Positions 23,874-31,539 of a DNA stretch of 31,539 bases are shown here, one piece after another. This stretch comes from CATJXY01 sp964623925. GTDB taxonomy: Bacteria > Bacillota_I > Bacilli_A > Erysipelotrichales > Erysipelotrichaceae. The stretch's first letter is position 1. Every line of letters begins with the position of its first letter. Below the pieces are notes generated by a model, which did no database searches, was not told the DNA's origin, and worked only from the letters and a program-made list of their open reading frames with translations. The position numbers and the translations under genes were made by a program. The stretch is from the NCBI GenBank assembly GCA_964623925.1, contig CAZUVT010000006.1, positions 1 through 31,539 on the forward strand. The letters are read 5' to 3'.

Positions 23874-25103
23874 ATGCTTGATGAAAAGATCTTAAATGGC
23901 AAATGGGTGATTGGAGTTTCCGGAGGACCGGATTCAATGGCTCTTTTAAACATGGCGGTTGAAAATAAGGTCCGTGTCGTTGTTGCCCATGTGAATTATC
24001 ATAAGCGAGATACAGCAGATCGCGATGAGAACTGCGTGAAGGCATATTGTCAGAAACATCATTTGCCCATTTTTATCTTGTCACCGCATTATGAGAAAGG
24101 AAATTTTCAATCCTGGGCAAGAGAGGTGCGCTATCAGTTCTTTTTCAGACTGATCGATCAAGAGAAATGTACAGGGGTCTTGATTGCTCACCATAAAGAA
24201 GATTCCGTTGAAACTTATCTGTTTCAAAAGATGAGAAAAATGGAAACGAATGTTTATGGACTTCAAAGAGAAAGGCTGATCGAAGGCTATCGGATCGTAA
24301 GACCGCTTTTGAAAATGACTAAATCGCAATTGATTGAGTATTGTAATCAGAATCATGTGGAATTTCATCATGATGAATCCAATTTCAAAAATGATTACAG
24401 CCGCAATCGGATCCGCCATGAACAGATCGATGTCATGAGTGAAGAAGAAATGGACAGACTATGTAAGGAGATAGAAGAGTTGAACCGGATCAAAGAATTA
24501 AACCGAATCAAGATGAAAGAGATCGTGAAAGACGGAAAGATACCGCTTGATTCATATCTTCCTCTTGGTGAAACGGAAAGAATTGATCTGCTTCGTTTTT
24601 ATTTATCGGAATATGCAACTCGATCAAAAGGGTATTCTTTGTCACTCTTGCAACAGTGGGATCAGCAGATCTGCCATGGTAAAGGAAATATGAGTCATTC
24701 ATATGATCAATTTCGGATCGTTAAAGATTACAGCTCTATTTATGTGGAAGAAAACAATGAAGTTTCTTACTGTTACGTTCTAACAGAACCAAAGATGATC
24801 GAAACACCTTTCTTTTCTGTTGAATCGTCGGGCCGTTCGACTGAGGCTGTCACTGTAAGACCGGAAGATTTTCCGCTTATGCTTCGTTCCTGTCAGCCGG
24901 GGGATGCAATTCACCTTAGATTAGGAACGAAAAAGATAAACCGATGGTTTATCGATCGGAAGATCCCAATTAAAGAAAGAGAAAGATGGCCGGTCGTGGA
25001 GAATAGTCAGGGGAAAATCATTCTGGTACCGCAGCTTGGCTGTGATATTGAGCATTACTCTGAAAAACCTTCTTTTTTTGTGATAAAATCTGTGATAAAA
25101 TAG
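23874..25103 (+). CDS. tilS: tRNA(Ile)-lysidine synthase
   Basis: About 409 residues. It modifies cytidine 34 of tRNA-Ile(CAU) to lysidine with ATP and lysine, changing both decoding and charging. The N-terminal PP-loop ATPase motif SGGPDS is at 16-21. The C-terminal TilS domain contains LRSCQPGDAIHLRLGTKKI and the WFIDRKIP segment. The exact start is uncertain: ATG at 23874 with GGTGA five bases upstream, or GTG 23865 or ATG 23868 if nearly leaderless. A short repeated ELNRIKELNRIK occurs about residues 203-214. The stop is 26 bases before the hpt ATG. Confidence 0.94.
   Translation: MLDEKILNGKWVIGVSGGPDSMALLNMAVENKVRVVVAHVNYHKRDTADRDENCVKAYCQKHHLPIFILSPHYEKGNFQSWAREVRYQFFFRLIDQEKCTGVLIAHHKEDSVETYLFQKMRKMETNVYGLQRERLIEGYRIVRPLLKMTKSQLIEYCNQNHVEFHHDESNFKNDYSRNRIRHEQIDVMSEEEMDRLCKEIEELNRIKELNRIKMKEIVKDGKIPLDSYLPLGETERIDLLRFYLSEYATRSKGYSLSLLQQWDQQICHGKGNMSHSYDQFRIVKDYSSIYVEENNEVSYCYVLTEPKMIETPFFSVESSGRSTEAVTVRPEDFPLMLRSCQPGDAIHLRLGTKKINRWFIDRKIPIKERERWPVVENSQGKIILVPQLGCDIEHYSEKPSFFVIKSVIK
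25078..25102 (+). repeat. 12-bp tandem duplication at the 3' end of tilS
   Basis: TGTGATAAAATC followed by TGTGATAAAATA encodes the last seven residues of TilS (VIK-S-VIK) and its stop. It looks like a slipped-strand duplication. Confidence 0.7.
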
Positions 25104-25129
25104 AAGAGATTTTGCAGGAGGATTTCAAA

Positions 25130-25666
25130 ATGCATCAAAATATTAAAGAGGTTTATATTACAGCAGCTCAGATTACAAAAAGATGTGAAGAATTGGGAAA
25201 ACAGATTACCGAGGAATACACAGGGAAGGAAGCTCCGCTTCTTGTCGCTTTGCTTAAAGGGTCTGTTCCATTTCTTTCAGAGTTGATCAAATATATTGAA
25301 CTGGATATTGAATTTGACTTTATGGATGTTTCCAGCTATTCCGGAACAGAATCGACAGGAGAGATTAAAATTTTAAAGGATCTTGATCGATCAGTTAAGG
25401 GAGCGAATATCATCTTAGTCGAAGATATCGTTGATACGGGAAGAACTTTAAAGACAGTAAAAGAACTTCTTTATACTAAGGGAGCGGCAGATGTTAAGAT
25501 CGTAACCTTGCTTGACAAACCGGATCGACGTGTGGTAGAAATTGTGCCGGAGTATAAGGGTTTCACGATTCCTAATGAATTTGTGGTTGGATTTGGACTG
25601 GATTTTAACCAGAAATACCGCAATCTACCTTATATCGGAGTATTAAAAGAAGAATGTTACAAATAA
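25130..25666 (+). CDS. hpt: Hypoxanthine phosphoribosyltransferase
   Basis: A 178-residue purine-salvage enzyme that makes IMP or GMP from hypoxanthine or guanine and PRPP in the cytoplasm. The PRPP motif VEDIVDTGRTL is at 97-107. The pyrophosphate loop LLKGSVPFL is at 41-49, and the substrate-side VGFGLDFNQKYRNLP is near the C-terminus. The start ATG follows CAGGAGGA. It sits between tilS and ftsH, as in Bacillus and most Bacillota, probably on the same transcript as tilS. Confidence 0.97.
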   Translation: MHQNIKEVYITAAQITKRCEELGKQITEEYTGKEAPLLVALLKGSVPFLSELIKYIELDIEFDFMDVSSYSGTESTGEIKILKDLDRSVKGANIILVEDIVDTGRTLKTVKELLYTKGAADVKIVTLLDKPDRRVVEIVPEYKGFTIPNEFVVGFGLDFNQKYRNLPYIGVLKEECYK

Positions 25667-25684
25667 AAGGAGTGTGAAAAAAGA

Positions 25685-27571
25685 ATGAGAAATAACAAAT
25701 GGTCAAACCTGTTGCCGTATCTGGCTTTAATTGCAGCGGCATTATTTCTCTTTGGAGGAAATCCGACTTCAAACAAGAATCTAAGCTATGATGAATTCAG
25801 AGATTTATTGGATTCGAATACGATCAAGCAGTCAAGTGTCAGTGTCGGCAGCAATGTTGTCGATGTAAATGGTGTTTATACCGGAACAGACGGGCTTGAT
25901 TATGGTTTTTCTGTCAGAATACCGCGTACGGATTCACAAATCGATCATATCATGGATACTTTAGAGAAAACCAATGTCGTTGATGCGGATTCATCCAATG
26001 TTTTTGTGGATACCTTGATCTCATGCATACCGTTTATGTTGCTTGCCGGAATTGCTTTCTTCATGATGAACAAAATGAATGGAGGCGGAAATGCCAAGGC
26101 ATTTGAATTTTCAAAATCCAGAGCCCGTCTTGAAGGCAATATCAAGGTAAGATTTAATGACGTAGCCGGTTGTGATGAAGAAAAAGAGGAAATGGCTGAA
26201 ATCATTGATTATTTGAAGCAGCCGAAGAAATTTGCGAAGATGGGAGCCCGTATTCCAAAGGGCATTCTCATGGTCGGTTCACCGGGTACCGGTAAAACTT
26301 TGCTGGCAAAGGCAGTTGCCGGTGAAGCCGATGTGCCATTCTATTCTATTTCCGGTTCAGATTTTGTTGAAATGTTTGTCGGCGTCGGTGCCAGCCGTGT
26401 TCGAGACATGTTTAAAACAGCGCAGAAGACAGCGCCTTGTATGGTGTTTATTGATGAAATCGATGCAGTTGGCCGTCAAAGGGGTGCCGGAGTCGGCGGC
26501 GGAAACGATGAGCGTGAACAGACATTAAACCAGTTGCTGGTGGAAATGGACGGCATCAGTGATAATGCCGGAATTGTTGTCATTGCTGCAACGAACAGAC
26601 CGGATGTTCTGGACCCTGCTTTGTTAAGACCGGGAAGATTTGACCGTCAGATCACAGTCAGCCTGCCTGATGTCAGAGGCCGTAAGGCAATACTTGAAGT
26701 TCATGCAAGAAACAAGAAGCTTGCGGATGATATCAATCTGGAAGCTTTAGCTAAAAGAACCCCTGGATTCAGCGGTGCCGAGCTTGAAAATGTCTTGAAT
26801 GAAGCAGCGATTTTGGCGGTGCGTGGCAATTTGGAAAAAATCGGCATGGAACAGCTGGATGAAGCAATCGACCGTGTCATGATGGGACCGGCTAAAAAGA
26901 GCAGAAAATATGATGAAGAAACAAAGAAGCTTGTTGCTTATCATGAAGCCGGACATGCTGTTATCGGATTAAAAGGCGACAGTCCGATCGTGGTTGAAAA
27001 AGTAACGATCATTCCGCGTGGAACAGCCGGTGGATACAATCTTCTTTCTCCAAAACAGGAAAAGATTCTGGATACCAAAAAAGATATGATCGGATCGATC
27101 ACCTCTTATTTGGGCGGACGGGCTGCTGAAGAAATCTTCTTTAATGATGTGACCAGCGGTGCCAGCAACGATATTCAGGAAGCGACCAGAATTGCACGCA
27201 ATATGGTTACTGTATTTGGTATGAGTGATTTGGGACCGATCAAATACGGCAGATCAGAAGGCAGCGTTTTCTTAGGAAGAGATTATACAACGAATTCCAA
27301 TGTTTCCGATCAGGTTAACTATGAAATCGATAAGGAGATCCGAAAGATCGTGGATGAATGCTATGCTAAGGCAAGAGAAATCATCAATGAGAATAAGGAA
27401 CTTCTCGTACAGATCGCCACTGTTTTGCTTGAGCAGGAAACGATTACTGCGGAAGAAATTCAGCAGATTGCAAATGGCACTTTTGTGATGAAGAGCAGTG
27501 ATTCTGAAAATCAGGAACAGGCTGGATCAGAGCAGAAGCATGATGATGCAGAAAAACAAGAGAATGAATAA
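25685..27571 (+). CDS. ftsH: ATP-dependent zinc metalloprotease FtsH
   Basis: A 628-residue membrane-anchored AAA+ protease that degrades misfolded membrane and some regulatory proteins. Two membrane helices (about 9-24 and 113-134) bracket an extracytoplasmic domain. Walker A is GSPGTGKT (198-205), Walker B is CMVFIDEID, and the SRH is ATNRPDVLDPALLRPGRFDR. The zinc motif HEAGH is at 420-424. AAGGAG lies 12 bases before the ATG. It forms an operon with hpt 18 bases upstream and ends at a terminator. The acidic Glu/Gln-rich tail (about 603-628) is usual for the family. In sporulating Bacillus, FtsH is needed for sporulation. Confidence 0.98.
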   Translation: MRNNKWSNLLPYLALIAAALFLFGGNPTSNKNLSYDEFRDLLDSNTIKQSSVSVGSNVVDVNGVYTGTDGLDYGFSVRIPRTDSQIDHIMDTLEKTNVVDADSSNVFVDTLISCIPFMLLAGIAFFMMNKMNGGGNAKAFEFSKSRARLEGNIKVRFNDVAGCDEEKEEMAEIIDYLKQPKKFAKMGARIPKGILMVGSPGTGKTLLAKAVAGEADVPFYSISGSDFVEMFVGVGASRVRDMFKTAQKTAPCMVFIDEIDAVGRQRGAGVGGGNDEREQTLNQLLVEMDGISDNAGIVVIAATNRPDVLDPALLRPGRFDRQITVSLPDVRGRKAILEVHARNKKLADDINLEALAKRTPGFSGAELENVLNEAAILAVRGNLEKIGMEQLDEAIDRVMMGPAKKSRKYDEETKKLVAYHEAGHAVIGLKGDSPIVVEKVTIIPRGTAGGYNLLSPKQEKILDTKKDMIGSITSYLGGRAAEEIFFNDVTSGASNDIQEATRIARNMVTVFGMSDLGPIKYGRSEGSVFLGRDYTTNSNVSDQVNYEIDKEIRKIVDECYAKAREIINENKELLVQIATVLLEQETITAEEIQQIANGTFVMKSSDSENQEQAGSEQKHDDAEKQENE

Positions 27572-27577
27572 AATCAT

Positions 27578-27607
27578 GCCGGACAAGATCCGGCTTTCTC
27601 ATTTTTA
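27578..27607 (+). terminator. Terminator after ftsH
   Basis: A 6-bp GC-rich perfect stem (27578-27583 with 27589-27594) with a 5-base loop and a T-rich tail. Confidence 0.75.
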
Positions 27608-27653
27608 AAAATTGAATCTCAATTGACAGGAAAGTTATATTTGTTGTTTCTTG

Positions 27654-27682
27654 TTGACTTTTAGAGGTTAAAATAATAAACT
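27654..27682 (+). promoter_or_regulatory. Sigma-A promoter of hslO-dusB
   Basis: TTGACT (27654-27659), a 17-base spacer and TAAACT (27677-27682), 25 bases before the hslO ATG. Confidence 0.65.
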
Positions 27683-27707
27683 TGTGTTGCTTAAGGAGTG
27701 ATTGGGA

Positions 27708-28595
27708 ATGAAGGATAAATTAGTAAAAGCAGTAGCATGTGATGGCAGGATCCGCATCTTGACTTGTACGACGACCGATTTGTGTGAAGTTGCCCGTGTT
27801 GATCACGATTTGTGGCCAACCAGTGCTGCGGCTTTAGGAAGAGTTCTGAGCATCGGATGCATGCTTGGCAGCATGCTGAAAACCGATGAGGAAAAAGTGA
27901 CGATTCAGATTAATGGCAACGGTCCGATCGGAACGATCATGGCAGATGCTTATGCAAATGGTGCTGTTCGCGGTTTCGTGGGGGATCCGCATATACAATT
28001 GACTTATAATGACAGCGGGAAATTAGCTGTCGGTGTGGCTGTGGGAAGAGAAGGGACACTGAAAGTAATTAAAGATTTGAGTCTTAAAAATGATTTCGTC
28101 GGGACTGTTGCTTTGCAGAGCGGCGAGATCGGTGATGATTTTGCCTATTATTTTACAGTCAGTGAGCAAACTCCAAGTGCTGTCAGTGTCGGGGTCTTAG
28201 TCGATACAGATAATTCGGTCAAATCAGCCGGGGGCATCTTGATTCAGATGATGCCGGATGCAACAGAAGAAGATATTGCTTTGGCAGAACAAGTCGTTTC
28301 CACCTTGCGCCCGGTTTCTTCCTTAGTAATGGAAGGAAAGAGCGCGAAAGATCTGGCATTAGACTTATTTGAAGATGTTGTGATCTTGGAAGAAAGAGAT
28401 GTTTACTTTAAATGTGATTGCAGCAAAGATCGTTTTATGGGAGCTTTATCTACATTGGACTTGAAAGATCTTCAGGAAATGAAAGAGGAAGATCACGGCT
28501 GTGAAATTACATGCCAGTTTTGCTCGAAACAGTATCATTTCAGTGAGGAAGAATTACAGAGCATTATGGAGTTTAAGCAGTCATGTGGAAAATAG
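27708..28595 (+). CDS. hslO: Redox-regulated chaperone Hsp33
   Basis: A 295-residue cytoplasmic holdase activated by oxidative unfolding. The C-terminal zinc switch has CDC (C236, C238) and CQFC (C269, C272), the four conserved zinc cysteines. The N-terminal domain has the family SIGCMLGSMLK and DGAVRGFVGDP-type motifs. I use the ATG at 27708 with AAGGAG nine bases upstream; the TTG at 27702 is too close. It overlaps dusB by 13 bases, so the two are co-translated. Confidence 0.96.
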   Translation: MKDKLVKAVACDGRIRILTCTTTDLCEVARVDHDLWPTSAAALGRVLSIGCMLGSMLKTDEEKVTIQINGNGPIGTIMADAYANGAVRGFVGDPHIQLTYNDSGKLAVGVAVGREGTLKVIKDLSLKNDFVGTVALQSGEIGDDFAYYFTVSEQTPSAVSVGVLVDTDNSVKSAGGILIQMMPDATEEDIALAEQVVSTLRPVSSLVMEGKSAKDLALDLFEDVVILEERDVYFKCDCSKDRFMGALSTLDLKDLQEMKEEDHGCEITCQFCSKQYHFSEEELQSIMEFKQSCGK

Positions 28596-29590
28596 GAAAT
28601 GTTGAAATTGAAAATCAAGTCGTGATTGCACCAATGGCAGGGATCAGTAATACTGCATTCCGTACGATTGCCAAAGAATTCGGTGCCGGCCTGATTTACA
28701 GTGAAATGCTCAGCGACAAAGCGATTTCGTATAAAAATGCGAAAACGATCAACATGAGCAAGATTTCAGAAAAAGAACATCCCTTAACGATGCAGATTTT
28801 CGGAAGTGAACTTGATTCGATGGTGACTGCCGCTAAGTTCTTAGATGAAAAAAGTGATTGTGATATCATTGATATCAATATGGGCTGTCCGGTAACAAAA
28901 GTAATCAAATCACATGCCGGAAGTGCTATGATGAAAGATCCGCAGCATGCATATGAAGTCGTCAAAGCCATCGTTGAACATGTAAAAAAACCGGTCACCG
29001 TGAAGATGCGCCTGGGATTTGATCAGGAACATATCAATGTTGTAGAGATGGCAAAGCTGATGGAAAAAGCAGGAGTTTCTGCTATTGCGATTCATGCCCG
29101 AACAAGAAGTCAGATGTATGAAGGACGCAGTGATTGGAGCTACATAAAAAAAGTGAAAGAAGCCGTCTCTGTTCCAATCATCGGTAATGGAGATATCCAT
29201 ACTGTGGAAGATGCAGTTTTGATGCTTGAAACTACCGGCTGCGATGCAATTATGATCGGGCGAGGGGTATTGGGAGATCCATGGCTCATCCGTGAAATTG
29301 TTTACTACTTAAATCACCATGAAAAATGTCCCAAGGCATGTGTTGAGGAAAAATTTACAATGGCTAAGGAACATGCGAGACGTCTTATTGAATTAAAAGG
29401 AGAAGTGCTGGGAATTAAGGAAATGCGAGGGCATGCCTCCTGGTATATTCAGGGACTTCCGCATAGTCACCGCATCAAAGATCAGCTGAATTCCATGACG
29501 ACATATCAGCAGCTGGAAATGATTTTGGATCAATATTGTTTGGCTTTGAAAAGTGAAGATATCCGTTACTTAGAAGAGATTGCATTTTAG
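28583..29590 (+). CDS. dusB: tRNA-dihydrouridine synthase (DusB type)
   Basis: A 335-residue FMN enzyme that reduces uridine to dihydrouridine in tRNA. Family motifs are visible: VIAPMAGISNTAFR at the N-terminus, INMGCPVTKV with catalytic Cys102, MRLGF, IHARTRSQMYEG, and MIGRGVLGDPW for FMN phosphate. The start overlaps the end of hslO by 13 bases, with GGAG 10 bases upstream. The hslO-dusB-lysS order is conserved in Bacillota, here without the folate genes that separate them in Bacillus subtilis. Confidence 0.95.
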   Translation: MWKIGNVEIENQVVIAPMAGISNTAFRTIAKEFGAGLIYSEMLSDKAISYKNAKTINMSKISEKEHPLTMQIFGSELDSMVTAAKFLDEKSDCDIIDINMGCPVTKVIKSHAGSAMMKDPQHAYEVVKAIVEHVKKPVTVKMRLGFDQEHINVVEMAKLMEKAGVSAIAIHARTRSQMYEGRSDWSYIKKVKEAVSVPIIGNGDIHTVEDAVLMLETTGCDAIMIGRGVLGDPWLIREIVYYLNHHEKCPKACVEEKFTMAKEHARRLIELKGEVLGIKEMRGHASWYIQGLPHSHRIKDQLNSMTTYQQLEMILDQYCLALKSEDIRYLEEIAF

Positions 29591-29616
29591 TTTCTTGATG
29601 AATCCTTGGATTTCAA

Positions 29617-29645
29617 TTGACAAACAAAGCGAAAATTCGTATAAT
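29617..29645 (+). promoter_or_regulatory. Consensus sigma-A promoter of the T-box-lysS transcript
   Basis: TTGACA (29617-29622), a 17-base spacer and TATAAT (29640-29645), both perfect, immediately before the T-box leader. Confidence 0.9.
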
Positions 29646-29654
29646 CTAATCGAT

Positions 29655-29887
29655 AAACCGAGGCATTGAAAAGAGGAGTAACTTCTATCAGAGTGTAAAG
29701 AGAGTCTGTGAAAGGTGAGAGACAGATCATAAAGAGGAAGTGAATAAAGGCTTGGAGCTGAAGCGTAAACCTGCGATAAAGGTCAACTTGATCGATCAAG
29801 TTACAAAGATGGAATGAAGCGATTCTTCCATGAAGCAGGGTGGTACCACGATGTTAACTCTCGTCCCTAGTCGGGATGAGAGTTTTT
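29655..29887 (+). ncRNA. Lysine-type T-box riboswitch leader of lysS
   Basis: This fills the 319-base gap before lysS. It contains AGTAA, AGAGAG and GGTGAGAG elements of Stem I, a lysine codon AAA (about 29746-29748) in the expected specifier position after GAAT, and the conserved antiterminator T-box AGGGTGGTACCACG (29837-29850). A terminator hairpin (29856-29867 with 29873-29884, one G-U pair) with a T run ends it. Uncharged tRNA-Lys should bind the codon and the UGGU sequence, favouring the antiterminator and lysS expression. The specifier is inferred by position. Confidence 0.92.
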
Positions 29888-29888
29888 A
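29856..29888 (+). terminator. Regulated terminator of the lysS T-box
   Basis: A 12-bp stem with one G-U pair and a 5-base loop, followed by TTTTTA. Part of the T-box switch. Confidence 0.9.
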
Positions 29889-29909
29889 ATTTAAAAAAAG
29901 GAGAATTTT

Positions 29910-31400
29910 ATGGAACAGAATTTATCAGAACAAGAACGTGTCCGTCGTCAAAAGATGGAAGATTTAAGAGCCAAAGGCATTGATCCGTTTGGACATGCCT
30001 ATAAGAGAACTCATCGTTCCCAACAGATTCGCGATGAATTTAGCGAAAATACAAAGGAAGAATTGGCAGAAAAAGAGGTTCATGTATCCGTTGCCGGAAG
30101 GATTATGACCAAAAGAAGAATGGGTAAGCTTGGATTTATGCATATTCAAGACCGCGACGGTCAGATCCAGATCGTAGTTAATAAGGGGATCGTCGGCGAA
30201 GAGGTTTATGAAATCTTTAAGGCCAGCGATATCGGTGATATTATCGGGGTAGAAGGCATCGTCTGCAAGACAGACAGCGGTGAGCTTTCAGTTCGTGCCG
30301 AAAGCTATACACATCTATGCAAGGCACTTCGACCGCTTCCGGAGAAATTCCATGGACTTCAGGATGTGGAAGAGAGATATCGCAGAAGATATGTGGATCT
30401 GATCATGAATGATCATGCAAAAAAGGTGGCCATGATGCGTCCTCGCATTATTCGTGCTTTGCAGCACTATCTTGACGGACTTGGGTTGATTGAAGTAGAG
30501 ACACCTGTTCTGCAGCCGATTTTGGGCGGTGCTGCCGCTCGTCCATTCGTTACACATCACAATACATTGGATAAAGATTTCTATTTGCGTATCGCAACAG
30601 AGCTGCCGCTAAAGAGATTGATTGTCGGTGGACTTGAAGGTGTCTATGAAATTGGAAGATTATTCAGAAACGAAGGAATGGATACTTCTCATAATCCGGA
30701 ATTTACAACAGTTGAAGCTTATGTCGCCTATTCTGATTTACAGGGAATGATGGATCTTTGCGAAGGTGTTTTTGAGAACTGTGCTATGGCCGCAAGAGGA
30801 ACGACTGAGATCGAATGGGAAGGTCACAACATCTCCTTGAAAGCCCCTTATAAGAGATTACATATGGTGGATGGAATTAAAGAAGTGACCGGTGTCGATT
30901 TCTGGAAAGAAATGACAGTGGATGAAGCCTTAGCTTTGGCAAAAGAGCATCATGTTGAAGTAGAACCGCATCAAAGAAGTGTCGGACACATTATTAACCT
31001 GTTCTATGAACAGTTTGTAGAAGAAACGATTGTCCAGCCGACTTTTGTATACGGTCATCCGGTTGAAATTTCGCCATTGGCTAAAAAGAATGCTGATGAT
31101 CCTCGTTTTGCCGATCGTTTTGAGTTGTTTATCTGTGGCAGAGAATATGGAAATGCATTCAGTGAATTGAATGATCCGATCGATCAGAGAGAACGTTTTG
31201 AAAAGCAGATCGAATTGAAGAATCTCGGGGATGATGAGGCCAGTGAAATGGATGTGGATTACGTAGAAGCGCTTGAATACGGATTGCCTCCAACGGGTGG
31301 TATCGGTATCGGTGTGGACCGTATGGTCATGCTTCTGACAGGAGAGGAATCCATCCGCGAAGTTTTGTTATTCCCGCATATGAAAGATAGAAATGTTTAG
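29910..31400 (+). CDS. lysS: Lysyl-tRNA synthetase, class II
   Basis: A 496-residue class II enzyme that charges tRNA-Lys. The N-terminal OB-fold anticodon domain spans about 55-150 (VAGRIMTKRRMGKLGFMHIQDRDGQIQIVV). The catalytic core has motif 2, GRLFRNEGMDTSHNPEFTTVEAY, and motif 3, GIGIGVDRMVMLLTG, near the end. Length is normal. The start follows AAAAGGAG. Expression is controlled by the upstream T-box. No terminator is clear downstream. Confidence 0.98.
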   Translation: MEQNLSEQERVRRQKMEDLRAKGIDPFGHAYKRTHRSQQIRDEFSENTKEELAEKEVHVSVAGRIMTKRRMGKLGFMHIQDRDGQIQIVVNKGIVGEEVYEIFKASDIGDIIGVEGIVCKTDSGELSVRAESYTHLCKALRPLPEKFHGLQDVEERYRRRYVDLIMNDHAKKVAMMRPRIIRALQHYLDGLGLIEVETPVLQPILGGAAARPFVTHHNTLDKDFYLRIATELPLKRLIVGGLEGVYEIGRLFRNEGMDTSHNPEFTTVEAYVAYSDLQGMMDLCEGVFENCAMAARGTTEIEWEGHNISLKAPYKRLHMVDGIKEVTGVDFWKEMTVDEALALAKEHHVEVEPHQRSVGHIINLFYEQFVEETIVQPTFVYGHPVEISPLAKKNADDPRFADRFELFICGREYGNAFSELNDPIDQRERFEKQIELKNLGDDEASEMDVDYVEALEYGLPPTGGIGIGVDRMVMLLTGEESIREVLLFPHMKDRNV

Positions 31401-31491
31401 GAAATAAAAACTTTCAAAAAAGAATTGATGACATAAAAAGGCTGTAATGAAATAAATGATTCTAAATAAAGGGATCATTAAAGGGTGAACT

Positions 31492-31510
31492 TGTCAACAG
31501 AAAGTAGACA
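31492..31510. repeat. Imperfect palindrome near the right edge
   Basis: TGTCAAC-agaaa-GTAGACA: the 7-base arms match at 6 of 7 positions. It lies in AT-rich, gene-free sequence after lysS. It might be the end of a mobile element that continues beyond the window, or an operator, but only 29 bases follow, so this cannot be tested here. Confidence 0.35.
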
Positions 31511-31539
31511 GAAAAAATGAACTATTTAAACCCTAATTG

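Noticed and set aside
31455..31479. Possible terminator after lysS
   Set aside because: The 6-base arms have a 13-base loop and no following T run; too weak to call.

Overview
The window looks like chromosomal core DNA of a low-to-moderate GC Gram-positive bacterium (Bacillota) that makes endospores. The evidence is strong AGGAGG-type ribosome sites, a T-box RNA, and sporulation genes (spoIIE and a spoIIQ-like gene) inside Bacillus/Clostridium-like gene orders (DUF1146-spoIIQ-mbl; spoIIE-tilS-hpt-ftsH-hslO-dusB-lysS). Base composition and compact, partly shuffled synteny would fit Erysipelotrichia, but that lineage call is inference. No rRNA, tRNA, CRISPR array or complete insertion sequence is visible.

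Region 1 (1-11.95 kb) is a mosaic of short, mostly single-gene units. They are a small membrane-anchored heavy-metal (HMA) protein, a FAD oxidoreductase fused to a Rieske domain, an MFS exporter, UDP-galactopyranose mutase (glf), a CmpB/PF06541-type membrane protein, the TldD/TldE protease pair, an MprF/YbhN-like membrane protein, a MATE exporter and an EamA/DMT transporter. Several are separated by clear hairpin terminators.

Region 2 (11.95-17.5 kb) concerns sporulation and the cell wall. On the minus strand are a HAD phosphatase and a CotJC-like manganese catalase. On the plus strand are an atypical sigma-70 factor, a DUF1146 membrane peptide, a SpoIIQ-like degenerate LytM protein, Mbl, and a TagO/WecA-type phosphoglycosyl transferase. 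Sequences resembling a sigma-F/G promoter lie just before spoIIQ, and sequences resembling a sigma-E promoter lie just before the catalase.

Region 3 (17.5-21.2 kb) is a self-contained four-gene operon: XpaC-like, TelA-like, LemA-like and a TPM-domain protein with a long Pro/Arg and Ser/Gly-rich tail. It has a strong promoter and its own terminator. I consider it the best candidate for a poorly described system, probably acting in envelope or toxic-anion stress.

Region 4 (21.2-31.5 kb) is the conserved housekeeping-sporulation block: a PemK/MazF-like protein, spoIIE, tilS, hpt, ftsH, hslO and dusB, then lysS behind a consensus promoter and a lysine-type T-box riboswitch. The window ends in about 140 bases of AT-rich, gene-free sequence containing a short imperfect palindrome.
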